Positions 10,578-20,660 of a stretch of DNA of 64,000 nucleotides are shown here, piece by piece. The notes under the pieces were generated by a model. It was not told the DNA's origin, searched no databases, and saw nothing but the letters and a program-made list of their open reading frames with translations. The stretch lies in contig OZ231127.1 of NCBI GenBank assembly GCA_965153355.1, positions 35,154,001 to 35,218,000 of the forward strand. The letters run 5' to 3'. A program made the position numbers and the translations under genes. Positions within the stretch are counted from its first letter, which is position 1, and each line of letters starts with the position of its first letter. Source of the stretch: Flaccisagitta enflata (lineage: Eukaryota > Chaetognatha > Sagittoidea > Aphragmophora).

Positions 10578-10679
10578 ATGTATGAAATTCAAAAAAATAA
10601 AAACGCTAAGTTTCTTAGAATTCGTCCCCCCATGCCCCCTGATGTTGATGAAGCGATCAAAAAACCTTTTGTAATATGA
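10578..10679 (+). CDS. 33-codon open frame in the terminal repeat of A (R-type)
   Basis: The frame starts MYEIQKNKNAKFLRIRPP and ends MPPDVDEAIKKPFVI. It differs from the L-type at residues 2 (D to Y), 5 (R to Q), 14 (I to R) and 17 (S to P). The last 15 codons are identical at the DNA level. The stop lies 9 nt inside the end of A, so any transcript would need a polyadenylation site in flanking DNA or the internal AATAAA. No family recognised. Confidence 0.3.
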   Translation: MYEIQKNKNAKFLRIRPPMPPDVDEAIKKPFVI

Positions 10680-10688
10680 CACACTCGA

Positions 10689-10697
10689 ATATTCCAG
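10689..10697. other. Target site duplication of element A, right copy
   Basis: ATATTCCAG. Confidence 0.85.
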
Positions 10698-11104
10698 CTT
10701 CCAGGCTAGGATTTGGGCTTCCAGGCTAGGATTTGGGCCATGAGGCTAGGATTTGAGCCATGAGACAGGGATTTGGGTCTCGGTACTGGGATTTGAGCCT
10801 CGAGCGGGGGGGGGGGGATCAAGATAGACGGGAGGAGGAGGAGAAAATTCCCCTCATGTGTGAAAGCATAGGTCGTTGACCCCTTCAGAGCCGCCGCTCC
10901 GCTTCCCCTTCAATTTCAAACACTACCTACTTAGGCAGGGCACAGGTACTGCTGACCATCTAACGCATTTGTGACTACTTACTTTATTGGCGTTTCTAAG
11001 CTTTTTGATCCTACTTTTCCTGCTCAAATGCTCCAGTTACCTTCTCCAGCACTGCCCCAGCCCACCCGCATGCAAGTGGGGTGGCTGTGTATTTGGCCTT
11101 GTTA
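10689..11104. mobile_element. Right half of the HE element split by element A
   Basis: Begins with the target duplication, then GGCTAGGATTTGGGC minisatellite units (to about 10800), the arm GGAGAAAATTCCCC..GGTCGTTGACCCC, GGCAGGGCACAGGTACTGCT, and an HE 3' end (CACCCGCATGCAAGTGGGG, TGTATTTGGCCTTGTT). Together with 5433-5712 it is one older HE element. Confidence 0.7.
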
Positions 11105-11375
11105 TTATGAGCCCAAGTTGAGGTTTATATCTTTATTGGTTTAGGCGCGGCATTCTTTCTAAGTTGGTGCAATTTTCAAATAAATAGCAAAAACCCTTAC
11201 AAATCTAAAAGCTTTTATTCATTTAATAAGTTGAGCTACCAAACTCAACTTAAGCTCATTTGAAAGAACAGACAATTTGAGGCCTGAAATGACTGATTTG
11301 AGGGCTGATTTGAGGCCAAAAAGAATGTAAAAGAGTTTTGACAGGTGTAGTGACACAAACTAAAGGCCAAATTGT
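11105..11375. other. AT-rich stretch with a satellite-like fragment
   Basis: AAACTCAACTTAAGCTCATT at about 11240 resembles the ~182-bp satellite at 50820 and 58195. No gene seen. Confidence 0.4.
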
Positions 11376-11606
11376 AGCTACTCGATCGAACCCGGCTACT
11401 CGATCGGACCCGGCTACTCGATCGGACCCGGCTACTCGATCGGACCCCGGCTACTCGATCGGACCCCGGCTACTCGATCGGACCCCGGTTACTCGATCGG
11501 ACCCCGGTTACTCGATCGGACCCCGGCTACTCGATCGGACCCCGGTTACTCGATCGGACCCCGGTTACTCGATCGGACCCGGCTACTCGATCGGACCCGG
11601 CTACTC
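11376..11606. repeat. 18/19-bp minisatellite (CTACTCGATCGGACCCCGG)
   Basis: About 12 head-to-tail units, alternating between an 18-bp form (GGACCCGG) and a 19-bp form (GGACCCCGG). Each contains the palindrome CGATCG. Confidence 0.9.
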
Positions 11607-12448
11607 AAATAAAAGAAATTTTTTTATCGGGGAAAAAAGTCGAAATGAGTCTTCGACTTTTTGACACATTCGAGAGAAACAGAGTTTTCATTTTCTTATG
11701 CGGAAGTTGTGAATCTCCACCGACCGGTTGGTCCCTCAAACAAAATTGACAGGATAAGTAAATTTGATAATCTCTTTCATTTGGCGCCAGGCAAAAGTCT
11801 CTATGACAAATGTTTTTTGCGCTATGATTTTTTAAAGATTTAATTATGAAAAATTTAAATGAAATTTTTTTGATTTTTTACAATTTTAAGTAGGATCAAC
11901 AAAAGAGTGTATATGTTTGTTTGAGCATGCAAATACAAGAGAACATGTTTATGACTACACGATCAAGGCTATGTTATAGACCACATCGAGAAATAACTTG
12001 ATGTGGCCAAAAAGATAAAAATCTTATGTTTTTTGAAAGTTGAGTATAAAACAAGCACATTTATGTAAGTTTTTTTTCTCAAAAGAGGGGGCGCTAATAA
12101 GAGGAGGAGCGCTAATTAGAGGAAATACGGTACTTATCTACATGGTTGAAGTGCACCGGGGTTAGGAAAGAATCAATCTATCAATCCTCATCCAAACAGA
12201 CCATGTAATTTGTGGAGAACAATACTACGACTCACCAAAAATTGCAGCAATGGGCCGCGGAAGCGAAGACAAAAGTTTCAAAAAGATAAACGTTTGGCCA
12301 TTTCTTCTTTTGATTTTGACGTGTGACTGAACTCTTGTCTTAGTCTTGAGGGCACGGACGGACGAATGTGGCGTAAGGTGGTCTTTACTTCGTACCCCAA
12401 CTCTTTCTCTAAACGCGAAGGCTGCCCCTGAATGGGACGAGAAACGAT
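11607..12448. other. AT-rich non-coding DNA
   Basis: Contains GCGCTAATAAGAGGAGGAG (about 12090), similar to a MITE end. No gene or RNA seen. Confidence 0.4.
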
Positions 12449-12475
12449 AGACTTTTTTTTATAAGAGACTTTTTT

Positions 12476-12586
12476 GTCGCTTGCTACGCGACTCTACACC
12501 CCGCTTTGCCCGAATGTTCCATTGACCTCAATTATGGCCCCTGCCCACCCGCACGCGACTGGGGTAGCCATGTATCCGGCCCTGTT
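12476..12586 (+). mobile_element. Shortest HE element (111 bp)
   Basis: GTCGCTTGCTACGCGACT, CTCTACACCCCG, almost no core, then CACCCGCACGCGACTGGGG, GTGTATCCGGCCCTGTTT. The direct repeat ATAAGAGAC flanks it at 12461-12469 and 12588-12596. Confidence 0.7.
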
Positions 12587-12751
12587 TATAAGAGACATGA
12601 GGCTGAGATTTGCCAAAATTTTAAGAACAACGTAAGAGAATGCCCTGGCTGAGATTCAGTTTTGGAAATTCTTAGAAGATTCACTGAAAGAGTCGTATCA
12701 AAATAAATGACAACAATTATTCTAATTTTTTGGTGAAATTGGTATTTTTTT

Positions 12752-12927
12752 AGTCGCGGACACCCAACTCTATAAGAGGCTTTGTCCGTTGGTCAACTCT
12801 ATAAGAGGCTTTGTCCGTTGGTCCGTTGGTTCATCGGTCCGTAATGATCGAGTTGGAAAGTGTGAAAACGCGCATTTCCGCCCCTGCCCACCCGTCCGCA
12901 ACTGGTGGCCGTGTATCTGGCCTTGTT
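12752..12927 (+). mobile_element. HE element with an internal tandem duplication
   Basis: 5' arm AGTCGCGGAC, distal GTCCGCAACT (one mismatch), 3' GGCCGTGTATCTGGCC TTGTT. The CAACTCTATAAGAGGC block with its following GTCCGTTGGT is present twice (about 12763-12820). Confidence 0.75.
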
Positions 12928-13187
12928 TCTGGAAAAGACTACTTTTATGATTTTGCCTGTCAAATTAGTCAAGTTATTCAATGTTCTGTAGTAATGTACA
13001 AATTTATTACTAAAGATGCACAGAATATCATTAAATAGTGTATCTATAGACTTTCTTTTTTTTACTTTCTTTTTTTTACGCATTGAAAAAATTAAGAACT
13101 ACTTCAGAGACATTAAGCCTCCACCCTCCAAACGGCAAAAAATTAAAGAGACCCCAGGCAGAGTTCAAAAAGGGTTGTCACTTATAT

Positions 13188-13318
13188 AACAAGGCTGGAT
13201 ACACGGCTACCCCAGTCGCGTGCGGGTGGGCAGGAGCCGTAATTGAGGTCACCAGATAATTTGGGCAGGAGCAGTGAAGACAAAAATTAAAAAATCTTAA
13301 AAGAGTATGGGTCCGCGA
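13188..13318 (-). mobile_element. HE element, 3' half
   Basis: AACAAGGCTGGATACACGGC, CAGTCGCGTGCGGGTGGG and the GATAATTTGGGCAGGAGCAG block are present. The 5' half is replaced by the minisatellite that follows. Confidence 0.65.
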
Positions 13319-13325
13319 CTGGGGT

Positions 13326-13647
13326 CAAACAGCGTTGTTAAACGGCGTTGTTAAACGGCGTCGTCAAACGGCGTCGTCAAACGGCGTCGTCAAACGGCGT
13401 CGTCAAATGGCGTCGTCAAATAGCGTTGTCAAATGGCGTCGTCAAACGGCGTTGTCAAACGGCGTTGTCAAACGGCGTTGTCAAACGGCGTTGTCAAACG
13501 GCGTTGTCAAACGGCGTTGTCAAACGGCGTTGTCAAACGGCGTTGTCAAACGGCGTTGTCAAACGGCGTTGTCAAACGGCGTTGTCAAACGGCGTTGTCA
13601 AACGGCGTTGTCAAACGGCGTTGTCAAACGGCGTTGTCAAACGGCGG
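13326..13647. repeat. 13-bp minisatellite (GTTGTCAAACGGC)
   Basis: About 24 units; the first ones vary (GTCGTC, AATGGC), the later ones are nearly identical. Confidence 0.95.
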
Positions 13648-14610
13648 TTTGGCCAGTAAGCATGCTATAATCTTTACAAATCAAATACATATGTTGAGTC
13701 CTTCCATTTAGAGACTACATACCAAGTTTTAACCAAATCGGTTGAAAAATGCCAAAGTTATGCATGTTTTTCACTTTTAGGCTGGTAGGCTGGTTGGGTG
13801 GTAGGCCGGTTTGGCTGGTTAGCATGCTAAAATCTTTACAATTCAAATACATATGTTGAATTCTTCCATTTAGGGACTACATGCCAAATTTTAACCAAAT
13901 CGGTAGAAAAATGCCGAAGTTATGCATGTTTTTCACTTTTAGGCTGGTAGGCTAGTTGGGTGGTAGGCCGGTTTGGCCGGTTAGCATGCTATAATCTTTA
14001 CAAATCAAATACATATGTTGAATTTTTCCATTTAGGGACTACATGCCAAATTTTAACCAAATCGGTAGAAAAATGCCAAAGTTATGCACGTTTTTCACTT
14101 TTAGGCTGGTAGGCTAGTTGGGTGGTAGGCCGGTTTGGCCGGTTAGCATGCTATAATCTTTACAAATCAAATACATATGTTGAGTCCTTCCATTTAGAGA
14201 CTACATACCATGTTTTAACCAAATCGGTTGAAAAATGCCAAAGTTATGCACATTTTTCACTTTTAGGCTGGTAGGCTGGTTGGGTGGTAGGCCGGTTTGG
14301 CCAGTTAGCATGCTAAAATCTTTACAAATCAAATACATATGTTGAATCCTTCCATTTAGAGACTACATACCAAGTTTTAACCTGATCGATTGAAAAATGC
14401 CAAAGTTTAAACATTTTTCACTTTTAGGCTGGTAGGCTAGTTGGGTGGTAGGCCGGTTTAGCCAGTTAGCATGCTAAAATCTTTACAATTCAAATACATA
14501 TGATGAGTTCTTCCATTTAGGGACTACATAAAAAATTTTAACCAAATCGGTAAAAAAATGCCGAAGTTATGCACATTTTTCACTTTTAGGCTGGTAGGCT
14601 GGTTGGGCCG
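13648..14610. repeat. Six tandem 162-bp repeats
   Basis: The anchor GCATGCTA recurs at 13660, 13822, 13984, 14146, 14308 and 14469, a spacing of 162 bp (the last 161). Each unit ends in GGCTGGTAGGCTGGTTGGG. Length and position next to an HE 3' half recall the ~160-bp core repeats of bivalve pearl-type elements. Confidence 0.9.
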
Positions 14611-14919
14611 GTTGGGTGGGTCGGATCATAACCTGGGCCGAGCGTGACACTGCGGTAAACCTCTATCCCGTGGACGTTGCAACAACGCCATTTTCCGCCA
14701 CGTTGCGTAGCGATGCAATTCATTGCAATATCGTGTCGGGGATGGTACGGTATGGGACGGGTCTTCAATAATCACCTGTATAAGTATCTGTTTTACTCAT
14801 CTGGGGTTACAACTTCAAAAATACGCTAGACAACCTCACATTTTTAAGGTGGACATATCACTTGCCAGACTGATGGAGAGACTTACAGACAGACAAGGTG
14901 ATATAAGGAGGGGCAGGGG

Positions 14920-14928
<9 letters not shown>

Positions 14929-14990
<62 letters not shown>

Positions 14991-15131
14991 ATTCTTTTTT
15001 TCTTTTTCTTTTTTTTTCTTTTCTTCTTTTTTCTTCTTTTCTTCTTTTTTTCTTTTCTTCTTTTTTTCTTTTCTTCTTTTTCTTTTCTTCTTTTTCTTTT
15101 TCTCCTTCTTCCCTTTCTTCTTCTTCTTCTC
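14929..15131. repeat. (GA)n followed by a CT-rich tract
   Basis: GA array to about 14988, then TTTTTCTTTTC-type pyrimidines to 15131. Confidence 0.9.
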
Positions 15132-15399
15132 AGTGCCGTTACCGTCACGGCCATGCAGCCCATAATCGTTTTAGGCCGACCCTGCCCTTTTTCCGCAACC
15201 GGAACGAACTTCCGGTTTCACGCTCGGGCCAGATCATAACATACGCATAGCCATAGGCTGCAAAGTGGCTTACCCTAATACAACTTCCCTCCAAATATGG
15301 AGCAAATCGGTCAAGGCGTTCAAAAGTTAGCCCATTTTTAAAAGTGTGGACTACGACAACAACGACAACGACGACACCCACCTGCCTCGAATTATAGTC

Positions 15400-15546
15400 C
15401 GCGTCGGAATGGTATTCCGTCGCGGACAAGAAAAAACAAAACAAAAAAAGTAAAGTGTGACGGACGGACGGACGGACGGACGGACGGACGGACGAACTGA
15501 TGGACGGACCGACAAAGCGGGGTGTAGAGTCGCGTAGCACGCGACT
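15400..15546 (-). mobile_element. HE element, 5' half with (GACG)n
   Basis: On the minus strand AGTCGCGTGCTACGCGACT, CTCTACACCCCG, then a pure (GTCC)n run (15459-15494). No typical 3' block is found. The next HE copy begins 3 nt away in the same direction. Confidence 0.65.
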
Positions 15547-15549
15547 AAA

Positions 15550-15782
15550 AACAAGGCCAACACCTTACAGTCGCGTGCGGTTGTTAAGACCATAAGTCCA
15601 AAATACCAAAAGACTAAGAGACTAAAAGACTTAATGTAAATTGTCTTGAAATAACTTAGACTTAAAATAACTTCAAATGACTAAGTATGACGTAAAACAA
15701 AAAAAAAACTAAGCGTGACGGACGGAAAGACCGACTGACCAAAGATGGACAGAGCGGGTCATAGAGTCGCGTGCACACGACT
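15550..15782 (-). mobile_element. HE element
   Basis: Minus-strand 5' arm AGTCGTGTGC, distal arm GCACGCGACT (one wobble), end GGCCTTGTT. The core has AAGACTAAGAGACTAAAAG repeats. Confidence 0.65.
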
Positions 15783-16268
15783 AAAAAGTGTACTACATAA
15801 ACAATCTTATCTCCGCGTGGCACCCGCGATCGTGCCCGCGATCGACGATCACAAGTTACGACAAGTAAAATTTCGCTTTTTGAAGAGACGAGAAAACGTG
15901 AGAAAACCCACAAAAAAGACAAAATGACGGGGAGCAAACGCACCGGTATAATGGAGAGATAGTCAGCGGAGAATACATAGAAAGATAGGCGGTATATAAA
16001 ACGCGCAGACTATAAAGCCAATGAGACGTGAGTAGTGTCAATGCGGGGACAAAAAGACAAAAAGACAAACAGAGAGAATTATTAGTAAACAGTAGTATCT
16101 CCTCTGAGCTCCCAAACCAGACTGACAGACAGCCATGCCTTCCTTCCAAACGCAGACAGAACGGACCAGCAGCTGTCGCTTTACTGTCGTCAAAATCCGC
16201 AGCGGCGCCGTACGCATAATTATACAAGAAAAAGAGCATAGCGAAAGTCGCACAGTTTCTACATTTTT
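15783..16268. other. Unique sequence without recognised features
   Basis: Contains the short repeat GCGATCG (15828-15850). No convincing coding frame or RNA. Confidence 0.4.
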
Positions 16269-16390
16269 AGGTGCGACAAAGCACCTCTATAACTGGCTGT
16301 GTCCGTCTGTCGGTCTGTCGGTCTGTTGGTCTGTAACGCATTCGTTCGACGATCCACACGTCGCACCTTATTGGCCTACTTGGCCTTGTT
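16269..16390 (+). mobile_element. HE element, AGGTGCGAC subfamily, 122 bp
   Basis: 5' hairpin AGGTGCGACAAAGCACCT. Distal arm GTCGCACCT pairs 9/9 with the first nine bases. GGCCTACTTGGCC then TTGTT. Confidence 0.85.
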
Positions 16391-16547
16391 ACCTTGAGGG
16401 ATTCTTTCAACTACTCTTTTCTTGAGACTGGCAGTCAGGTTGCGGATGATTGTTGGATCCTCAAAACGTGTCCGCCCGGCTTAAATCGTCAAAAGTCTGC
16501 ATACATTTGAAATGAAGGCAGCGGTAAAAAAAAGAAAAAAAGTTGGG

Positions 16548-16662
16548 TAGGAGCAGTAATGCAGTAATGCAAAAACCACTCTGAATTTAGAAATTTGACG
16601 GACGATGGACGGACGGACGGACCGACACGGCAAGGTGTAGAGTCACGTGTCCGCGGATTTTA
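16548..16662 (-). mobile_element. HE element, 5' half
   Basis: Minus strand: AATCCGCGGACACGTGACT, CTCTACACCTTGC, GTCGGTCCG repeats and the GAGTGG..GCATTACTGC block. The distal arm and 3' hairpin are missing. Confidence 0.6.
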
Positions 16663-16862
16663 GTTCCACAAAGCATTCCTAAATATTTCGCGATTTCCTT
16701 ACACTCGGCATTATATTCTATTTTACAGCAGATGTCGTCCATACTTGGAAATACGGGGGCCCTTATATCCTAATTACTATTTATGCAAATGAAATGAAAT
16801 TGTGTGTGTATAACGCTTATGTCCTATAGGGTTGACGATGGGGTATGGCAGCTCTGTTAATA

Positions 16863-17008
16863 AACAAGGCCGTATACACGAGCCAAAGTCGCGTGCGGGT
16901 GGGCAGGAGCGGCGAAAAAGCTAAAAAAGCTAACTGGGACCGACTGACGGACGGACCGACCAACCAACAGACAAACAGAGTGGGTCATAGAGTCACGTGC
17001 ACGCGACT
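16863..17008 (-). mobile_element. HE element nested in the MITE
   Basis: Minus strand AGTCGCGTGC..ACGTGACT, distal GCACGCGACT (10/10), 3' end GCCTTGTT. Flanks show no target duplication beyond A/T. Confidence 0.75.
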
Positions 17009-17060
17009 AAAAATTCTTTTAAATATACTAAATTAGATTTGCTAGGTCAAATCAGCTTCT

Positions 17061-17150
17061 GGAATTGGTCAAGTGGTTAACTCATTTTACTTCAAGTTTA
17101 TCTTGATCAGTTTATTTAGTCGAAGGTTCCAGGTTTGAATCCTAGACTAG
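17061..17150 (+). tRNA. tRNA-like remnant
   Basis: TTGGTCAAGTGGTTAAC resembles a polymerase III A box, and GGTTTGAATCC is one base from the canonical B box GGTTCGAATCC, in a CCAGG-loop-CCTAG T-arm. The acceptor stem does not close and the anticodon arm is unclear. A decayed tRNA or tRNA-derived SINE head inside the MITE is more likely than a working gene. Confidence 0.3.
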
Positions 17151-17382
17151 TTTTGCACTTTAAGCAAATGGATGAAGCTGAAATTCTGCAAAAAAAGTGA
17201 TTGATCCTATAATTTTATACTTAAAGCTTTTTTCCTAAGGTAAGGCGTAGGAGGATGCCATACCCCATTATCAACCCTTTAAGGTCCATACATTATATCA
17301 GCAAAATATCAGTCCCCTCATTATACTGATGCTCAGGTTATGAGCTCCCCCGTATTTCCAAGTCTAGACGACATCTACTGTA

Positions 17383-17969
17383 CCTGAATAGGCTGAATTA
17401 GATTCATTTTCCGTAGTCTCATGTGGTAATGTTTGCAGTGTTGCATGTTGACACTTGCGTGCTCGCTTTGTTTCACACCTACATTTGAACGTATAAAAGA
17501 AACGTTTTAAGATCACAAAACTCTAATAGTGTACAGGACACAAATATAATTATTCTCAAATCCAACAACATGATTGCTTCCAGTTCGAGTCTAACCTCAG
17601 TATCAGTGGCGTTTTCTTTTATTCTGTGACGTGGTCTGTGATGAAATCGCGATCTTTGATTTTAGGTGTAATTTATGAAAAAAAACTAAGACGGAAGAAA
17701 GTTACACGTTTAAAGTTAAGCATTTCGGTAAACCATGTACGTACGGGGTTCTTGCTTCGTTTTATTTAGTGCAGAGTCAATGGACTTGAAAGCTAGGCTG
17801 AACGATTATGATTACTGCGCCGTGACTGTTGGCCGCAACCTGGCGCAAACTTGACTCAGATACATATCAGAGATCAGGTATAGTCAAAATTTGGAAGACG
17901 GATTTTCGGCGTAAGAGGTTGAGGGACTAACAATTAGAATCAAATTGGAAGAGGAAGAGGAAACACTAA

Positions 17970-17970
<1 letters not shown>
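17383..17970. other. Non-coding DNA, nothing recognised
   Basis: No repeat structure or coding signal seen. Confidence 0.4.

Positions 17971-17972
<2 letters not shown>

Positions 17973-18034
<62 letters not shown>
17973..18034. repeat. (GA)n microsatellite
   Basis: About 30 GA units. Confidence 0.95.
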
Positions 18035-18038
<4 letters not shown>

Positions 18039-18092
18039 TGTGACCTCGGTCGCCAAACTAGATACTTAGGATCTAGATCTGGATACGGCTTG

Positions 18093-18658
18093 CGTGTAGG
18101 AGACGACCGGACTTTTTTTAGCGTTTTTAACGAGTTTTTTCTTCACGAAAATTTCAAATCTGAAACAAGAGAACAATTTAGGTCAATGATCCGAGCCAAC
18201 CCCTACCCCTAAACCCACCCCTACCCCTAAACCCACCCCTACCCCTAAACCCACCCCTAACCCTAAACCCACCCCTACCCTTACCCCTAACCCTAAACCC
18301 ACCCCTACCCCTAATCCTAAACCCACCCCTACCCCTAAACCCACCCCTACCCCTAAACTTACCCCTAACCCCACCCCTAAACCAACCCCTACCCCTAACC
18401 CTAAACCCACCCCTACCCCTAAACCCACCCCTACCCCTAAACCCACCCCTACCCCTAAACCCACCCTTACCCCTAAACCCACCCTTAACCCTAAATCAAC
18501 AAGAAATCAAAGAATCATCGATAAATCAACATAAATCAACAAGAAATCAATAACTCGACGTAAGAAGTAGAAGTGAGAGTGAGAAATAGTCGAGAGGCCG
18601 AGACTAGGCTGAAAACGAAAACAAAAGACATCACTCTAGTCCGGTCGTCTCCTACACG
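18093..18658. repeat. Foldback with a C-rich telomere-like minisatellite
   Basis: A perfect 21-bp inverted repeat (18093-18113 and 18638-18658; CGTGTAGGAGACGACC and its inverse) brackets the 18195-18495 minisatellite. Confidence 0.7.
18195..18495. repeat. 18-bp minisatellite (ACCCCTACCCCTAAACCC)
   Basis: About 16 imperfect units. The G-rich strand reads GGGTTTAGGGGTAGGGGT, resembling variant telomere repeats and able in principle to form G-quadruplexes. It is not a pure TTAGGG array. Confidence 0.85.
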
Positions 18659-18894
18659 TAGACCCTTGATACTTTTTAGGGGTGCCTAGATACTGGCTAC
18701 TAATCTAGATGCTTTTGGGAAAAAAATTTAGATACTCCAGCTCTAATCTGGAAACTTGAAATAGTAGCTATAAAATACTTATGTAAACATGCTCAACTAC
18801 TTTTTTTAGGTAATGGACTTAAATCTGGGCTGAGAAAATGAATTTGTAATCTTGGTTCATATGTCTGTGAGTCAGTTGCTTGATTTTTTGGATG

Positions 18895-18904
18895 ATGAGA
18901 AAGA

Positions 18905-18944
<40 letters not shown>

Positions 18945-19078
18945 GAAAGAGAGAGGAAGAAAGGTAAAATAGAAGGAAAAAGTGAAAAAAGAAAAATAAG
19001 CGAAAAGCAAGAAAGAAAAACAGAAATGAAAGAAGGAAAGGTAGAGAGAAAAGAAACAAACAAACAAAGAAACAAATA

Positions 19079-19110
<32 letters not shown>

Positions 19111-19360
19111 AAAAAAGATAAAAAAAAGGAAAAAGAAAGGAAAAAGAAAAACGAAACAAAAAATGAAAAGAAGGAAAATAGGAAAAGAAAGAGAAAGGAA
19201 AAAGAAAGAAAAAAGAAAAAAAGAAAGAAAGAAAAAATGAAAGGAAGAAAGGAAAAAAGAGAGAAATAAAGAACAAAAGAATGAAAAAAAAAGAAAGAAA
19301 GAAAGGAAGAAAGAAAAAAAAACAGATAAGAAGGAAGGAAAGAAGAAAAAAAAATGTAAA
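18895..19360. repeat. Long A/G-only tract
   Basis: GAAAG, GGAAAAAG and AAAGAAAG units with hardly any pyrimidine on the plus strand. Confidence 0.9.
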
Positions 19361-19465
19361 AAGAGGGGCCTGATAGGGGGGGGGGGATAAACATACAAAT
19401 AAGAATGTTCAACAGGAGTTAGCCCCTCGCAGGGTTGCTGCAAAAAAAAATGATGTTTCTAGTAA

Positions 19466-19589
19466 AAAGAGAGAGAGAGAAAGAAGGAAAGAAAGAAAGA
19501 GAGAAAGAAAGAAAGAAAGAAAAAGAAGAAAAAAAAAGGAAGAAACAAACAAACAAACAAACAAACAAACAAAGAAAAAAAAGATAGGA

Positions 19590-19625
<36 letters not shown>

Positions 19626-19662
19626 AGAAAAGAACGAAAAAAAAAAAAAAAAAAAAAAAAAG
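19466..19662. repeat. Second A/G tract with (CAAA)n and poly-A
   Basis: GAAA units, a CAAA run (19543-19572), GAAA units again, then ~24 A. Confidence 0.9.
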
Positions 19663-19724
19663 TGATACAAAGATCAATATAGCATTTTAGCATTAATAAA
19701 AATAAGTGAATCAAATACGAGCTG

Positions 19725-19830
19725 GCCCGTCGGGCACGCAGTGAGAAAAACTTGTGGGCCCGGTAGCAAAAAGACGGGCCTTGGGCCCGCAGGCCTGCTT
19801 TAAAATCAGGGCTGTGTACACGGCCTTGTC
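19725..19830 (+). mobile_element. Degenerate HE-like 3' end
   Basis: GGGCTGTGTACACGGCCTTG resembles the HE terminus. Upstream GGCCCGTCGGGC palindromes. No arms visible. Confidence 0.3.
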
Positions 19831-20510
19831 AATGAAAATAATCATTACAAAATATCTCAATTTTTTTTAATCTTTCTAGTTCTTTTTCAGTTTTAATTTT
19901 ACCAAATCAAGTGGTACCTGTGGGGATTGTACAACATGGAGGTGTGCCATTTCTTTTTACTATTTGATTAATTTTACTTAAAGGCGCTGCCTTCCTTACT
20001 TTTTGTTATAAAATAAAGGTAATGCTGGAGGCTGAAATACTTCCTGTATTTTATCATTGAAAGATGAAGAGATTAGGGGTTATGAGCAAAATTATCATAT
20101 GGTTATAAAATTATGACGTGCAAGATAATCCCTGCTGTTGCAAGCCAATTTGACTCCAAAAGTTCTATGGCAATCTTTTCTCAAATCCTTTTTGTGTTTT
20201 TTACTTAAAGAGTTATGAGCTCAAAAGTTGCAGCATCTTCTACATCAATCAGTCTATTTAAAAGACATCACTCAAATGTTTTTTGTTTTTGCCAAATATC
20301 ATCATTCATATTGATTTCTTTAATAAACCGCCTATAAGTAGCGAAAAAATCCCAGATACTTTCTGGATACTTGTTGGGGTTCCTCTAGATACTTTGCCTC
20401 CACTACATTTGGCGACCAAGATTTTGACCACTTGTCACTTGCTGGTCCATCGGTCTCTCTGATGGACCGTGATAATCTAGTTGGAGAGGGAAAAAACGAG
20501 CAGTACTGCG
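19831..20510. other. AT-rich non-coding DNA
   Basis: No gene seen. Confidence 0.4.
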
Positions 20511-20521
20511 AAATTTTTTTT

Positions 20522-20660
20522 AGTTGCGGACACTCAACTCTATAAGAGGCTTTGTCCGTCCGTCCGTCTGTCCGTAATGATCGAGTCGAAAAGTAAGAAA
20601 ACGCGCATTTCCGCCCCTGCCCACCCATCCGCAAGTGGTGACCGTGTATCCGGCCTTGTT
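20522..20660 (+). mobile_element. HE element, AGTTGCGG subfamily
   Basis: AGTTGCGGACACTCAACT, CTCTATAAGAGGCTTTGTCC, distal CCGCAAGT (one mismatch), GTGTATCCGGCC, TTGTT. Followed by T and G homopolymers. Confidence 0.8.

Larger units (their letters stand above)
5713..10688. mobile_element. Element A: long-TIR, Mutator-like non-autonomous transposon (4976 bp)
   Basis: The ends TCGGTTGTGTCATATTAC (left) and, inverted, TCGAGTGTGTCATATTAC (right) open ~500-bp diverged terminal inverted repeats. A perfect 9-bp target duplication flanks it. The 9-bp duplication and long TIRs are the classical signature of Mutator-like elements, but no transposase, zinc-finger or DDE motif is visible. The inside holds HE elements, a MITE and microsatellites. 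Element B is a close copy in inverse orientation, with its L- and R-type ends swapped accordingly. Confidence 0.8.
10186..10688. repeat. Right (R-type) terminal inverted repeat of A
   Basis: Inverse of 5713-6215, with ATTTGCAT at 10314-10321 and the outward promoter and short open frame. Confidence 0.75.
16726..17380. mobile_element. MITE, TA-flanked, with nested HE element
   Basis: Ends CAGCAGATGTCGTCC and, inverted, CAGTAGATGTCGTC, with TA at 16724-16725 and 17381-17382. Second pair: GGGTTGACGATGGGGTATGG (16829) against CCATACCCCATTATCAACCC (17257). Without the HE insertion (16863-17008) it is ~509 bp. Confidence 0.7.

Noticed and set aside
5713-10688. Transposase gene in element A or B
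   Set aside because: No long non-repetitive frame in either element; the longest come from tetranucleotide repeats and HE minisatellite cores.
11376-11606. Possible CRISPR-like array
   Set aside because: Units are contiguous and without unique spacers, in a eukaryotic context; a plain minisatellite.
13326-13711. Basic repeat protein (VVKRRCQTALSNG units)
   Set aside because: Produced in three overlapping frames by the 13-bp minisatellite.
18195-18495. True telomere or chromosome end
   Set aside because: Units are variable 18-mers, not pure TTAGGG-type repeats, and ordinary sequence lies on both sides.
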